DNA of 63,795 nucleotides from an uncultured Tenacibaculum sp. (GCF_947499065.1 NZ_CANMMT010000016.1:1-63795), one strand, 5' to 3'; positions 25,358 through 34,663 are shown, counted from the stretch's first letter. Translations and numbers: made by a program. Notes: generated by a model not told the origin, from the sequence alone.

Positions 25358-25526
25358 AGAATAAAAAAACAATTATAATGTTTGTTATAAAATTTTTATT
25401 TGAAAGTTTTCGAGCTATGATTTTACAGCTTATTACGTAATTTTCATTTTACGATATTTATTGTAATATTTTGATATTGTTGATGTTTTGATAAAAAAAA
25501 TATATATTTACAACAAAAAAAATGTT

Positions 25527-26240
25527 ATGATGTATGATTTAAAGATAATACTGTTTTTTTTGTTTTTTACTTTTTTAAGCTATGGTCAAGACAAAAAAGA
25601 CTTATACAGCTGGTTTGATAAAGAAGTAGGAGTACATTCTTCATCTATATTTGAAGGGGAAACTTATAAAAAAAAGCATATTCCAGTAAAAAATAGTCAC
25701 CCATTTTATAAAAACAATCAATTTTATAAAGGAGATATTGTTTATGATGGTGAATCCTTTTTCGATTTAGATTTGAAATATGATTTGCATGATCAAGAAA
25801 TAATAGTTCGGTTAAAAGATAAAAACGGAACCCACTTACCAATTAAAATCTTTAAAGATAAGATTCAGTATTTAACAATTGATGGCGCAAAATTTATAAA
25901 TTTTAAAAAGGGGAATTCTAAGGAGAATGATAACTTTTTAGGTTTATATGAAATCATTTATGATTCGAAAAGAGTTAAGCTTTTAGTAGGGCATAACAAA
26001 TCAATTTCAGAGAGGTTAGATAGAGGAAAAATGTTTGCAAAATATGTAAACGATGAAGAGAAGTATTTTATATTTTATAAAGGGAAATATAATGAAGTGA
26101 AAAGCAAAAGAGATTTAAGAAGAATTTTTCCTGAAAAAGAAAAAGTAGTAGAAAAATATTATGCTACATATAAAAAATTGAGAAAAGATAATAAGAGTCT
26201 TTTTTGGGTTAAGTTAATCGAGGCTTTAGATCAGAATTAA
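25527..26240 (+). CDS. Secreted protein of unknown function, first gene of a TonB-receptor cassette
   Basis: About 237 residues from the ATG at 25527 (one codon later, 25530, is equally possible; a TTG at 25488 would precede a poor leader). The signal peptide ends at LSYGQ. The mature protein is charged and beta-rich (YYKGDIVYDGESFFDLDLKY-like strand pattern, ITIDGAKFINF-like middle, helical Lys-rich end). It lies 13 bp before the TonB-dependent receptor, so it is probably exported to the periplasm or outer membrane with it. I know no family name for it. Confidence 0.7.
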   Translation: MMYDLKIILFFLFFTFLSYGQDKKDLYSWFDKEVGVHSSSIFEGETYKKKHIPVKNSHPFYKNNQFYKGDIVYDGESFFDLDLKYDLHDQEIIVRLKDKNGTHLPIKIFKDKIQYLTIDGAKFINFKKGNSKENDNFLGLYEIIYDSKRVKLLVGHNKSISERLDRGKMFAKYVNDEEKYFIFYKGKYNEVKSKRDLRRIFPEKEKVVEKYYATYKKLRKDNKSLFWVKLIEALDQN

Positions 26241-26253
26241 AATAAAAACAGTT

Positions 26254-29001
26254 ATGAAAAAAATACTAGTGTTGTTTGCAATTTTATATTGTACAATAGT
26301 TACTGCTCAAGATTTTTCAAAAAAAATTACAATATCTTTTGTAGATAGTCCCTTAGAAAAAGTGTTAAATGATCTTGAAAGTAAAACAGGTTATTCTTTT
26401 TTTTATATAGATGGATGGTTGAAGGATATAAAAGTAACGGGTAGTTATACCGATAGTTCTTTAGAGAAAATACTAACAGAAGTTTTAAAGGAGACTCCCA
26501 TAAATTTTTATTTGCATGAAGGAAAAAAAATAATTCTAACCAAAAACAACGTAGTTTTTAATAAGCTTCCAGAAGGATTTCTAACATCAAAAACAAAAAA
26601 AGAAGTAAATCTAGAAGAAGAAGTAGCGCCTGTATTTTTTGAAGAGAATTCACAAAATCAATCGAAAGTTATCAAAATAGGAAAAGCTAATTTAAATTCA
26701 AATGATAAATATTTCTACATAACAGGTACAATTAAAAACAGTATAACAAATGAGCTAGTACAAGGAGCAGTAGTTAGTGTTAAAGGAAAGCAAGTTGTCA
26801 CAGAGACCAATGAAAAAGGTTATTATAAGTTAAGAGTTCCGAAAGGGTTTAATACAATAGAAGTTGAGTTAGTAGGAAATGAAAAGATAAGCAAGGATGT
26901 TGTAATTTATAACAATGACAGGTTAAATTTTGCAATGAATGAGACATTTGAATCGTTAGAAGAAGTAGATATTTATGCAAAAAAAGATATAAACGAAATC
27001 AAAGCAATTACTGGTGTATCTCAAATAGAAGTTGCAAAAATAAAAAATATACCTCTAGTGTTAGGAGAACAAGATATATTTAGAGTTGCAACAACTTTAC
27101 CAGGTATAACTACAGCTGGAGAAGGAGCATCAGGGTATAATGTAAGAGGAGGAAAAACAGATCAGAATTTAATTCTTTTAGATGGTATGACTATATATAA
27201 TCCAACTCACTTTTTCGGATTGTTTTCAAGTATAAATCCCTTTGTTTTAAAATCTGTTGATATTTATAAAGGAAATATACCCTCAGAGTTTGGAGGGAGA
27301 TTATCATCAGTATTTGATATAAAGTCAAAAGATGTTCATGTTAATAAAATCCAAGGAGAAGCTTCTATAGGAGCTATAATGAGTAATTTAGCGTTACAAG
27401 TACCTGTTTTAAAAGATAAATCTACTTTGATGGTGGGAGCAAGAAGTACTTATTCGAACTGGATTTTAAGGTCTTTAGATTCAAAAAATCTTAAAGATAG
27501 TGAAGCATCATTTTATGATGTTAGTTTAAAATATTTACATAAAATTAATGATAAAAACTCATTAAGTGTTAGTGGTTACCTTAGTAAAGATCGCTTTAAT
27601 GTAACTCTTGACTCTATACATTCATTTACCAATAAAGCTATATCTATTAGTTCTAATCATAAATTTAATGAGAAAAATAATTTGAATGTATTGTTAACAA
27701 ATTCGAACTATGGATTTAACATTGATTATTATAAACAAACTACAGGAGGGTTTGATTTAGGTTATAATATTAATGAAACAGAATTGAAATTAAATTTTTC
27801 ATATTTAAGAAGCAAACAGCATCACTTTAATTATGGGGTTTCATCAAAACTATATAATGTAAACCCAGGAAATATAAAGCCAATAGGACAAAATTCGTCA
27901 TATGCAAAAATAGATATACCAAAAGAGAAAGCACTAGAATCAGCTTTTTTCATATCAGATGATTTTAAACTTAATGATAGATTACAGTTTTATTTAGGGT
28001 TAAGATATTCTAATTTTTTATTCTTAGGACCAGGAAGCCAAAGAATTTATACAGAAGGAGCTCCTAAGGATATAACAACGTTACTGGAAGAAGTTCAATA
28101 TAAAAATAATGAAGTGATAAGTAATTATGGAGGATTAGAATACAGATTATCAGCTAAATATTCTTTTCCAAATGATTTAACGTTAAAAGCAAGTTATAAT
28201 AGCACAAATCAATATATCCATACATTATCAAATAACACAACTAATTCTCCTACAGATACATGGAAGCTATCTGATTTGAATATAAAACCACAAACCTCTA
28301 AGCAGTTTTCTTTTGGAGTTTATAAAAATTTAAAAGAAGACGAGTATAAAATTAGTTTAGAAGGTTATTACAAAATATTACAAAATACGCTTGATTTTAA
28401 AACAGGAGCCAAATTATTATTAAATGAAGAGTTAGAAACAAATGTTGTACAAGGAGAAGGAAAAGCTTACGGAGTAGAGTTTCTAATCAAGAAAACCAGA
28501 GGTAGATTAAATGGTTGGCTAGGGTATACTTATTCTAGGTCTTTTAACAAGTTTGATAGTAATTTCGCTACAGAAAATATTAATAGAGGAGAATATTTTC
28601 CTTCCAATTATGACAAGCCTAATGATTTTAGTCTTGTAGCAAATTATAAATTAACAAAAAGGTATAGTGTATCTCTAAATGGAGTATATCAAACAGGAAG
28701 ACCTATTACTTTTCCTATAGGACAATTTGTTTTTAATAATATAGAATTTGTAACCTATAGTGATAGAAATAAATTTAGAATTCCGGACTATTATCGTTTA
28801 GATTTAAGTGTAAATATTGAAGGAAATCATAAACGTAAAAAATTAGTTCATAGTTTTTGGAGTTTTTCAATTTATAATGTTCTGGGAAGAAATAATCCAT
28901 ATTCAGTATTTTTTGTTTCTGAAGATTCTGAAATAAAAGCTTATAAAAGCTCTATATTTTCTGTACCTATTCCTACAATTACTTTTAATATTAAATTTTA
29001 G
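26254..29001 (+). CDS. TonB-dependent receptor with STN and carboxypeptidase-like domains
   Basis: 915 residues. After the signal peptide comes an STN domain (about 22-105; KKITISFVDSPLEKVLNDLE), then a carboxypeptidase-D-like regulatory domain (about 150-225; ITGTIKNSITNELVQGAVVS). The plug follows (about 245-370; LPGITTAGEGASGYNVRGGK, LLDGMTIYNPTHFFGLFSSI) and then a 22-strand type barrel to the final Phe. STN domains usually pass a signal to a FecR-type anti-sigma factor, but no fecR or sigma gene is in this window. Ligand unknown. It is cotranscribed with the DUF4249 gene 2 bp downstream. Confidence 0.93.
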   Translation: MKKILVLFAILYCTIVTAQDFSKKITISFVDSPLEKVLNDLESKTGYSFFYIDGWLKDIKVTGSYTDSSLEKILTEVLKETPINFYLHEGKKIILTKNNVVFNKLPEGFLTSKTKKEVNLEEEVAPVFFEENSQNQSKVIKIGKANLNSNDKYFYITGTIKNSITNELVQGAVVSVKGKQVVTETNEKGYYKLRVPKGFNTIEVELVGNEKISKDVVIYNNDRLNFAMNETFESLEEVDIYAKKDINEIKAITGVSQIEVAKIKNIPLVLGEQDIFRVATTLPGITTAGEGASGYNVRGGKTDQNLILLDGMTIYNPTHFFGLFSSINPFVLKSVDIYKGNIPSEFGGRLSSVFDIKSKDVHVNKIQGEASIGAIMSNLALQVPVLKDKSTLMVGARSTYSNWILRSLDSKNLKDSEASFYDVSLKYLHKINDKNSLSVSGYLSKDRFNVTLDSIHSFTNKAISISSNHKFNEKNNLNVLLTNSNYGFNIDYYKQTTGGFDLGYNINETELKLNFSYLRSKQHHFNYGVSSKLYNVNPGNIKPIGQNSSYAKIDIPKEKALESAFFISDDFKLNDRLQFYLGLRYSNFLFLGPGSQRIYTEGAPKDITTLLEEVQYKNNEVISNYGGLEYRLSAKYSFPNDLTLKASYNSTNQYIHTLSNNTTNSPTDTWKLSDLNIKPQTSKQFSFGVYKNLKEDEYKISLEGYYKILQNTLDFKTGAKLLLNEELETNVVQGEGKAYGVEFLIKKTRGRLNGWLGYTYSRSFNKFDSNFATENINRGEYFPSNYDKPNDFSLVANYKLTKRYSVSLNGVYQTGRPITFPIGQFVFNNIEFVTYSDRNKFRIPDYYRLDLSVNIEGNHKRKKLVHSFWSFSIYNVLGRNNPYSVFFVSEDSEIKAYKSSIFSVPIPTITFNIKF

Positions 29002-29003
29002 CT

Positions 29004-30236
29004 ATGATGATATATTTAAAAAATAAAAAGGCAATTATCGTATTTTGTTTTAGTTTCTTCTTCTTATTGTTAAGTTGTATAGAACCTTACAATATTAATT
29101 CTACAGAAAACTTTAAAGAGTTATTAGTAGTAGAAGGTAGAGTTACAAATAGATTAGGGTACCAAAAATTAAGTTTAACAACAACGTATCCTTTGGAAGG
29201 GATAAAAGTTCCTCCTTCTGTTAAAAATGCAAATGTTGTAGTTTATGAAGATTCTAATTTAATGTACGAATATGAAGAAGAATCACCAGGGAAATACAAA
29301 TCTAAAGTTGAGTTTAAAGCGCAAGAAAATAAGACATATCAATTAAAAATTACATTACAATCTGGAAAAGAATATGTTTCGGATATTCTTAAATTGCCAG
29401 AAGGTCCTAATCAAGATTTTAATATTACAATAAAAAAGACAGAAAACTCTGCAGGTAATCAAGGGGTTCTTTTTGAATATGAGAAAAACACGAATAACAC
29501 TATAGATATCCCAACTTTTTATAGATTTAATCTCAATGCTACTTATGAAATTGCTGCGCCATTTTGGACAGCGTTTAAGTTTAAGTTATTTCCAGATACT
29601 AAAACTATAGATGTAGTGCCTAGAGGTAATAAAAAAGGAAGCATATGTTATATTGAAGAAAATAATTCAAAATCATTTTTATTTAATTCAAGAAATTTTA
29701 GTGGAAATTTACTAGGGCCTTTTGAAGTAGTTTTTTTAGATAAAGAGGATAAAAAAATAGGACGTAGATACAGCGTAGAATTAGAACAATATGTTCTTTC
29801 TAAAGAAGCATTTTCTTTTTACAGAAAATTAAAAGAATTTTCAGAATCGGAAAGTGTTTTTTCAGAAAACCAACCAGGTAATATAGTTGGTAATGTAAGA
29901 TCATCAGAGAATCCCAATGATGTAGCTTTAGGTTTTTTTGAAGTGTCTAAAGTAATTTCTAAACGAGTATTTTTTAGTTACAAAGAATTTTTTACACTTA
30001 ATGGAGCCCCACCATATGTAGAAGCATGTTTTACCTCTGCTCCTCATCTTGAAGCTTCACATAATCCAATAGGTTTATCTTTATATGAAATGATAGAAAA
30101 AGGAATGGTTGAGTTTTGGGGAGATACAGGTGTACCTCCTATCCCAAACCGTCCTTACAAAGTAGCGTCTAAAATTTGTGCTGATTGTACTTTAGTACCA
30201 GGCTCAAAAGAAAAACCAGATTATTGGATAGATTAA
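29004..30236 (+). CDS. DUF4249 lipoprotein
   Basis: 410 residues with a lipobox (LLLSC, Cys25). The start of the mature part (ENFKELLVVEGRVTNRLGYQ, then LSLTTTYPLE) and the Ig-like region KNANVVVYEDSNLMYEYEEE are the DUF4249 signature; a Cys-rich end (KICADCTLVPGS) is also typical. DUF4249 proteins are regularly paired with TonB-dependent receptors in Bacteroidota, as here, and are thought to be surface or periplasmic partners; the ligand is unknown. Confidence 0.93.
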   Translation: MMIYLKNKKAIIVFCFSFFFLLLSCIEPYNINSTENFKELLVVEGRVTNRLGYQKLSLTTTYPLEGIKVPPSVKNANVVVYEDSNLMYEYEEESPGKYKSKVEFKAQENKTYQLKITLQSGKEYVSDILKLPEGPNQDFNITIKKTENSAGNQGVLFEYEKNTNNTIDIPTFYRFNLNATYEIAAPFWTAFKFKLFPDTKTIDVVPRGNKKGSICYIEENNSKSFLFNSRNFSGNLLGPFEVVFLDKEDKKIGRRYSVELEQYVLSKEAFSFYRKLKEFSESESVFSENQPGNIVGNVRSSENPNDVALGFFEVSKVISKRVFFSYKEFFTLNGAPPYVEACFTSAPHLEASHNPIGLSLYEMIEKGMVEFWGDTGVPPIPNRPYKVASKICADCTLVPGSKEKPDYWID

Positions 30237-30239
30237 AAT

Positions 30240-31967
30240 ATGAAAAAGATGAGAGTATTTCTAATATTTCTAGCATTTATAGTTAGTCAAAACAATATTT
30301 TTTCACAGAAAAAAAAGAAGGATTATCCAGAAGAAACAATCTTTGTACATCTTAATTCTACGATGTTACTTTCTGGAGAAAAGTTATATTATTCTTTATA
30401 TTGTTTAGATTCTAAAGGAGAAAAGAGTCCTTACAGTAAGATTGCATACGTATCACTTGTTGATATTGAAAAAAAAGAGAAATTAAAATTAAAGTTAAAA
30501 CTCAATAACGGTTTAGGAAGAGGAGAAGCAAGGATACCAATAGGATTACCTTCAGGTAATTATAAAATTATTGCATACACACAATGGATGAAGAATTTTA
30601 AAGATGATGCATTTTTTAAAGAAGATATTACTATTGTAAATCCTTATCAAGAAAACCAAAACGTATTTGTAGTTAAAGAAAAAGATAGTATTACAAGTAC
30701 CTTAAAGGAAGTAAGTCTTAAAAAACCTGTTCTTTCTCCATATTTTAAGATAGATATAGACAAGAAAAAGTTTTTAAAAAGAGAAAAAGTATTAATAAAA
30801 ATAAAAAAAGAAGCTGATAAAAATCTTGAAGGAGATTACTCAATATCAGTAAAAAAAATAGACAAATTAGATGAGTTAGGAAAAAGAAGAATAAATGCAA
30901 TTGGTTTTAAAAGTAGAATAAAAAATAAAACAATAACAGATAATGAAATTGTTTTTTTTCCAGAATTAAGAGGTGAATTAATATCAGGTAAATTATTATT
31001 AAAGAAAGATAAATTACCAGTTAAAAACCAAAAACTATCTCTTTCAATACCAGATAAGGATTTTATTCTTGAATTTTCTTCTACTGATTCTCAAGGGCAT
31101 TTTAATTTTAATTTAAATAAAAAATATATCGGTAGCCGTGGTTTTATCCAGGTTTTGAATAAGAATAATAAAGATTACGATATTGTTTTTGAAAATAGAG
31201 AACTTGATTTAACAAAAATGAAATTTACTTTTAACCAAGTAAAAATTCCTGAAAGCTATAAAGATGTAATTTTAAGACGAAGTATAAATAATCAAATAGA
31301 GAATAGTTACAAGGCAATTCATCAAGACTCAATAATTCAGTATAAGAATTCTAGTTTAAAAGACTTACCTAAAAAAGTATTTAAATTAGAAGATTATACT
31401 AAGTTTAAAACAGTAAAAGAAGTATTTATTGAGATAATTGAACATGCGAGCATCATAAAAGATAGTGAAAACAGAGACGTATTTCATACAGAATCATTAG
31501 GTGGATATTTGGAAAATCAACCAAAAGCATTAGTAATAGTAGACGGTGTTTTACAAGAGGATGTTTCTAAAATAATTGATTTTAAGGCAAGTGAAATAGA
31601 TAATATTAGTTTAATAAGAACAAAGACTAAATTTATTTTTGGAGGAAATGCATATCAAGGAATTTTAATTTTTGAAACTAAGAGCAAAAAATTTAATGAA
31701 GAGGTAGAAAATGATTTTTTTATGGTTCAATTATCTCCAACTCAATTAGAAAAAGAATACTTTAAGAAAAGTTATTTGACCCCAAAATCTAGAATACCAG
31801 ATTATAGGAATCAATTATTATGGAATCCACATATTAAGTTAGATAAATCAACAACAGTACTTGAGTTTTATACATCTGATAATTCTGGGGTTTATGAGGT
31901 ATGTGTTGAAGGATTCACAAAAAAAGGAATTCCAGTGACTTTAAAAGAATATATTATGATAGAGTAG
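30240..31967 (+). CDS. Secreted MG2-like (macroglobulin N-terminal) domain protein
   Basis: 575 residues with a signal peptide ending IFSQ. Residues about 30-135 have the pattern of the MG2-like domain: EETIFVHLNSTMLLSGEKLY, AYVSLVDIEKKEKL and GLPSGNYKIIAYTQWMKNF. A middle carboxypeptidase-like beta-sandwich (about 245-320) and a C-terminal part with VIVDGVLQEDVSKI (plug-like) follow. It is the third member of the TonB receptor/DUF4249 cassette (3 bp spacing). Such proteins are common beside this receptor type; their job is not known. No complement-like thioester motif is present. Confidence 0.8.
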   Translation: MKKMRVFLIFLAFIVSQNNIFSQKKKKDYPEETIFVHLNSTMLLSGEKLYYSLYCLDSKGEKSPYSKIAYVSLVDIEKKEKLKLKLKLNNGLGRGEARIPIGLPSGNYKIIAYTQWMKNFKDDAFFKEDITIVNPYQENQNVFVVKEKDSITSTLKEVSLKKPVLSPYFKIDIDKKKFLKREKVLIKIKKEADKNLEGDYSISVKKIDKLDELGKRRINAIGFKSRIKNKTITDNEIVFFPELRGELISGKLLLKKDKLPVKNQKLSLSIPDKDFILEFSSTDSQGHFNFNLNKKYIGSRGFIQVLNKNNKDYDIVFENRELDLTKMKFTFNQVKIPESYKDVILRRSINNQIENSYKAIHQDSIIQYKNSSLKDLPKKVFKLEDYTKFKTVKEVFIEIIEHASIIKDSENRDVFHTESLGGYLENQPKALVIVDGVLQEDVSKIIDFKASEIDNISLIRTKTKFIFGGNAYQGILIFETKSKKFNEEVENDFFMVQLSPTQLEKEYFKKSYLTPKSRIPDYRNQLLWNPHIKLDKSTTVLEFYTSDNSGVYEVCVEGFTKKGIPVTLKEYIMIE

Positions 31968-31992
31968 TTTTTTAGTTGAGTATAATATTCCT

Positions 31993-32100
31993 AAAAAATT
32001 ATCAAAACTAGGTTATCCAGAAGTAGAAGCAGACAATACGCTACTGCACAACGCAAAATCGTTTGTATGCTGTGCTGTAGGAAGAGTGTAAAAATCATAA
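31993..32100 (+). pseudogene. Duplicated 3' remnant of the HMA gene
   Basis: The DNA from 31993 to 32100 matches the 3' end of the HMA gene (about 25213-25319), with only scattered substitutions. It has no start codon, and one change creates an early TAA (GTG TAA in place of GTA CAA). The homology continues through the terminator at 32109. It marks the right end of the TonB-receptor cassette 25.5-32.0 kb, giving a direct repeat on both flanks. Confidence 0.85.
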
Positions 32101-32108
32101 ACAAAAAC

Positions 32109-32134
32109 CCCGAGTTCATTGCTCGGGATTTTTG
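32109..32134 (+). terminator. Duplicated terminator, now closing the TonB-receptor cassette
   Basis: CCCGAGT-tcattg-CTCGGGA followed by TTTTTG; derived from the hairpin at 25327, with a changed loop but an intact stem core. Confidence 0.8.
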
Positions 32135-32177
32135 TTTATTTTAATATTAATTGAACTTAGGTTAAACTCTAAGTTTT

Positions 32178-32417
32178 CTAGTCTTTATTTTTTTTAGGTT
32201 TATTAGTTAATATTATTGCTCCTGATATAGCTATTAATCCGTAAAGTATAGGTACTGTATTACTTTGTCCATAGATAAGATTATAAGTTCTTCTTACAAA
32301 ATTTTTTGAAAAAAAACCTTCGTCTGGATTTTGTAAAAGTACTAAAGAAGTTATTATTCCTTGCATGAGAGCAAATAGAACAAGTATTATACCTAATGCT
32401 TTTATTACTTTATTCAT
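32178..32417 (-). CDS. Small two-span membrane protein
   Basis: 79 residues. Two hydrophobic segments (about 6-28, ALGIILVLFALMQGIITSLV, and 55-72, VPILYGLIAISGAIIL) are separated by a polar loop, and the tail is Lys-rich (KPKKNKD). Codon use is like its neighbours. It stands alone between the receptor cassette and the MBL lipoprotein. Function unknown. Confidence 0.6.
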   Translation of the reverse strand: MNKVIKALGIILVLFALMQGIITSLVLLQNPDEGFFSKNFVRRTYNLIYGQSNTVPILYGLIAISGAIILTNKPKKNKD

Positions 32418-32563
32418 AATTAATAAACGTTTAAAATTTAAGAGAAGTTAGAAGTATAACAAACCTACTATTTAAAAACTACCTTTACTTACGGAAAACC
32501 ATACTAGAAATAAGGGTTTACCTTATTTTTTAAATAGGCTTCATTCAATAGAAAAACACTCGC

Positions 32564-32629
32564 TTATCAAAATGGTAGGTATTCGTAAATAATTGGTAGC
32601 CTAATAACAGGAGAAAGGGAGGATCTTTG
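32564..32629 (+). promoter_or_regulatory. AraC-type operator/promoter, copy A
   Basis: This 66-bp block aligns without gaps to 34566-34631 (about three quarters identical). It starts TTATCAAAATGGTA and ends GATCTTTG, a near -7 box, 19 bp before the ATG of the MBL lipoprotein. GGTA occurs twice, 21 bp apart (two helical turns), as expected for AraC-family half-sites, the second falling near the -33 position. The likely binder is the AraC regulator at 33718. Confidence 0.6.
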
Positions 32630-32648
32630 CAGAAATAAAATTTTAATA

Positions 32649-33446
32649 ATGAGAAGATTACCTATAGCACTCATAGCCATTATGCTATTAACAGCCTGTA
32701 AGCAATTAAAAACAACGAATATGGAACCGGTAAGCATCCAATTAATAAGAAACGCAACCTTAAAACTAAACTATAACGGAAAAACCTTTTTGGTAGATCC
32801 ATCATTATCGCCAAAACACAGTTTTATGTCGTTTGTAGTGCCTAACAAAAACCTAAACCCAACCGTAGAATTACCTTTACCTGTTAGCGATATTACCAAG
32901 GGATTAGATGCTGTTTTAGTAACGCATACACATTTAGATCACTTTGATGAAGGAGCAAAAAAAGCTTTAGATAAAAGTTTGCCGTTGTTTGGACAGCCTT
33001 TTGATAAAAAAGTTTTAGAAGAAAGTCCGTTTACTAAGGTACAATTGGTGGAAAAAAAAGCAGCATTTGAAGGAACAACAATTATCCGTACCAAAGGAAA
33101 ACACGGACCAGATCAGTTATTAAAAGCATTGGGAGAAGTGTCGGGATTTGTATTGCAAGCCAAAGGATATCCAACAGTATATATTGTGGGTGATTGTCTT
33201 TTAGATGAAGAGATTAAGAGTACCATTCAAAAATATAACCCAGCAATAATTGTTGTAAATTCGGGAGGAGCAGAATACGGAGGCGCACAAATATTAATGG
33301 ATGAGAAAAGAGCGGTAGAAGTAGCCAAGTTAGCACCCAAAGCAAAAGTAATAGCAGTACACATGGAATCTTTAGACCATTGTAAAACTACTAGAGATAT
33401 GGTACGCCAAGAAGCACAAAAAGAAAAGGTAAGTTTTAGTGCCTAA
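32649..33446 (+). CDS. MBL-fold hydrolase lipoprotein (UlaG/RomA-like)
   Basis: 265 residues with a lipobox (LLTAC, Cys17). The metallo-beta-lactamase fold is shown by VTHTHLDHFDEGA (HTHLDH, 93-98), GKHGP, YIVGDCLLDEE and a C-terminal AVHMESLDHC. The 'simple' arrangement with an early FLVDPSLSPK segment resembles the UlaG/L-ascorbate-6-phosphate lactonase-like branch. Substrate unknown; being a lipoprotein it acts in the envelope. It shares its promoter element with the SnoaL-like gene at 34664 and is probably regulated by the AraC protein between them. Confidence 0.88.
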   Translation: MRRLPIALIAIMLLTACKQLKTTNMEPVSIQLIRNATLKLNYNGKTFLVDPSLSPKHSFMSFVVPNKNLNPTVELPLPVSDITKGLDAVLVTHTHLDHFDEGAKKALDKSLPLFGQPFDKKVLEESPFTKVQLVEKKAAFEGTTIIRTKGKHGPDQLLKALGEVSGFVLQAKGYPTVYIVGDCLLDEEIKSTIQKYNPAIIVVNSGGAEYGGAQILMDEKRAVEVAKLAPKAKVIAVHMESLDHCKTTRDMVRQEAQKEKVSFSA

Positions 33447-33485
33447 CGATGGAGAAACTGTAGTATTATAAAAGTGTAGGTTATT

Positions 33486-33647
33486 TTAAGCTAAAAATAC
33501 AAGTGCTATATATATTAATAATGCTATACCCAGAACAATTATTATCCAAGTTTTTAACCGTTTAGTTTTTTTATCTAAAAAAGGAGCAGGATAAACATTA
33601 CTAATTATTAAGAATATTAAGATAAATAAAAGTAAAAGATCTTTCAT
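33486..33647 (-). CDS. Short membrane protein, 53 residues
   Basis: On the minus strand ATG at 33647 to TAA at 33486 encodes two hydrophobic segments (DLLLLFILIFLIISNVYPAP and TWIIIVLGIALLIYIALVFL) joined by a basic loop (DKKTKRLK). The pattern of hydrophobic span, positive loop, hydrophobic span is not expected by chance in a spacer, so a real small membrane protein is likely. It fills most of the gap between the MBL lipoprotein and the AraC gene. Function unknown. Confidence 0.5.
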   Translation of the reverse strand: MKDLLLLFILIFLIISNVYPAPFLDKKTKRLKTWIIIVLGIALLIYIALVFLA

Positions 33648-33717
33648 AGCATAAATGATTTTGGCAAATATAAAACTAACTGTAGATATAATTTATATCT
33701 TATTCTAAAAATAGAAA

Positions 33718-34590
33718 ATGGAATATTTAGAGTTTAACAAAACCATATGCGGGGTTAATTTACACCTCAACGCCATCGACTTTCAGTCCGAATGTCCGTT
33801 TGAATTAACCAATGCAACGGTGTCGGCAGATTTCTTTCAGATTTTCTTCTTAAAAAAGGCGGAAGGTTTTCTACAACTCAATGACGAAAAAATAGCCCTA
33901 AAATCCAACAGTATTATCTTTATATCAAAACATCAGCACCATTCGTGGCATGCTGATGTTGCCACGTTTGAAGGGCAACTGTTATTGTTCCAAGACAATT
34001 TTTTAAACGACTTCTTTTCCGATCAGTATTTTATTTTCCGATTGCTATACTTTTACCAAACTGAGTTTCCTTTGGCAATAGAAGTAGCCCCGTCTTATAT
34101 GGACGATAACCTATTAAAGTTACGAGAGATTAAACACGAATTGGTACATCCTAAAAGCGATAGTGTACACATTATACGATCGTTATTGTATTATATCTTA
34201 ATATCGTTAAATAGAAATTACTTCGAAATCAATAAGTTCAACGAGGCAATATCATTAGACAATACCGCCTATCAATTTCGAAAGTTGGTAGAAAAACACA
34301 TCCATACTCACCAACGTGTGGAAGACTATGCGGGAATGATGAAAATAAGTCGAATATCGCTAAACAAAGCGGTAAAAGCACAGTTCAATGTAACGGTTAC
34401 GGACTTTATTAAATCGAGACTCCTATTTGAAGTAAAAATGAAACTGATACATACATCAAAAACGATCTCGGAAATAGCGGACGAGTTGCATTTTTCAGAA
34501 TCCAATCACTTATCGAGGTTTTTTAAATTAAAAACAGGGCAATCTCCCAAAGAATACCGAATCGATTATCAAAATGGTATCTATTCGTAA
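33718..34590 (+). CDS. AraC-family transcriptional regulator
   Basis: 290 residues. The N-terminal cupin-like sensor region (about 1-150) has a run of strands with KSNSIIFISKHQHHSWHADV. The C-terminal double helix-turn-helix (about 190-285) has KISRISLNKAVKAQFNVTVT and ISEIADELHFSESNHLSRFF with KLKTGQSPKEYR, the AraC signature. The effector is unknown. A 66-bp element overlapping the 3' end of this gene, and its copy at 32564, precede the two flanking enzyme-like genes, which makes them the probable targets. Its own promoter is not clear. Confidence 0.93.
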   Translation: MEYLEFNKTICGVNLHLNAIDFQSECPFELTNATVSADFFQIFFLKKAEGFLQLNDEKIALKSNSIIFISKHQHHSWHADVATFEGQLLLFQDNFLNDFFSDQYFIFRLLYFYQTEFPLAIEVAPSYMDDNLLKLREIKHELVHPKSDSVHIIRSLLYYILISLNRNYFEINKFNEAISLDNTAYQFRKLVEKHIHTHQRVEDYAGMMKISRISLNKAVKAQFNVTVTDFIKSRLLFEVKMKLIHTSKTISEIADELHFSESNHLSRFFKLKTGQSPKEYRIDYQNGIYS

Positions 34591-34631
34591 AAAAACGGTA
34601 GCTTGTAACTAGGGAAATCGGAGCATCTTTG
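34566..34631 (+). promoter_or_regulatory. AraC-type operator/promoter, copy B
   Basis: The partner of the block at 32564-32629: TTATCAAAATGGTA, TATTCGTAAA, CGGTAGC, and CATCTTTG at the right end. The two GGTA half-sites are again 21 bp apart. The left 25 bp lie inside the coding end of the AraC gene. The SnoaL-like gene starts 32 bp downstream. Confidence 0.6.
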
Positions 34632-34663
34632 TACTAAGAAAAGAATTGATAAAATAAGCATCA

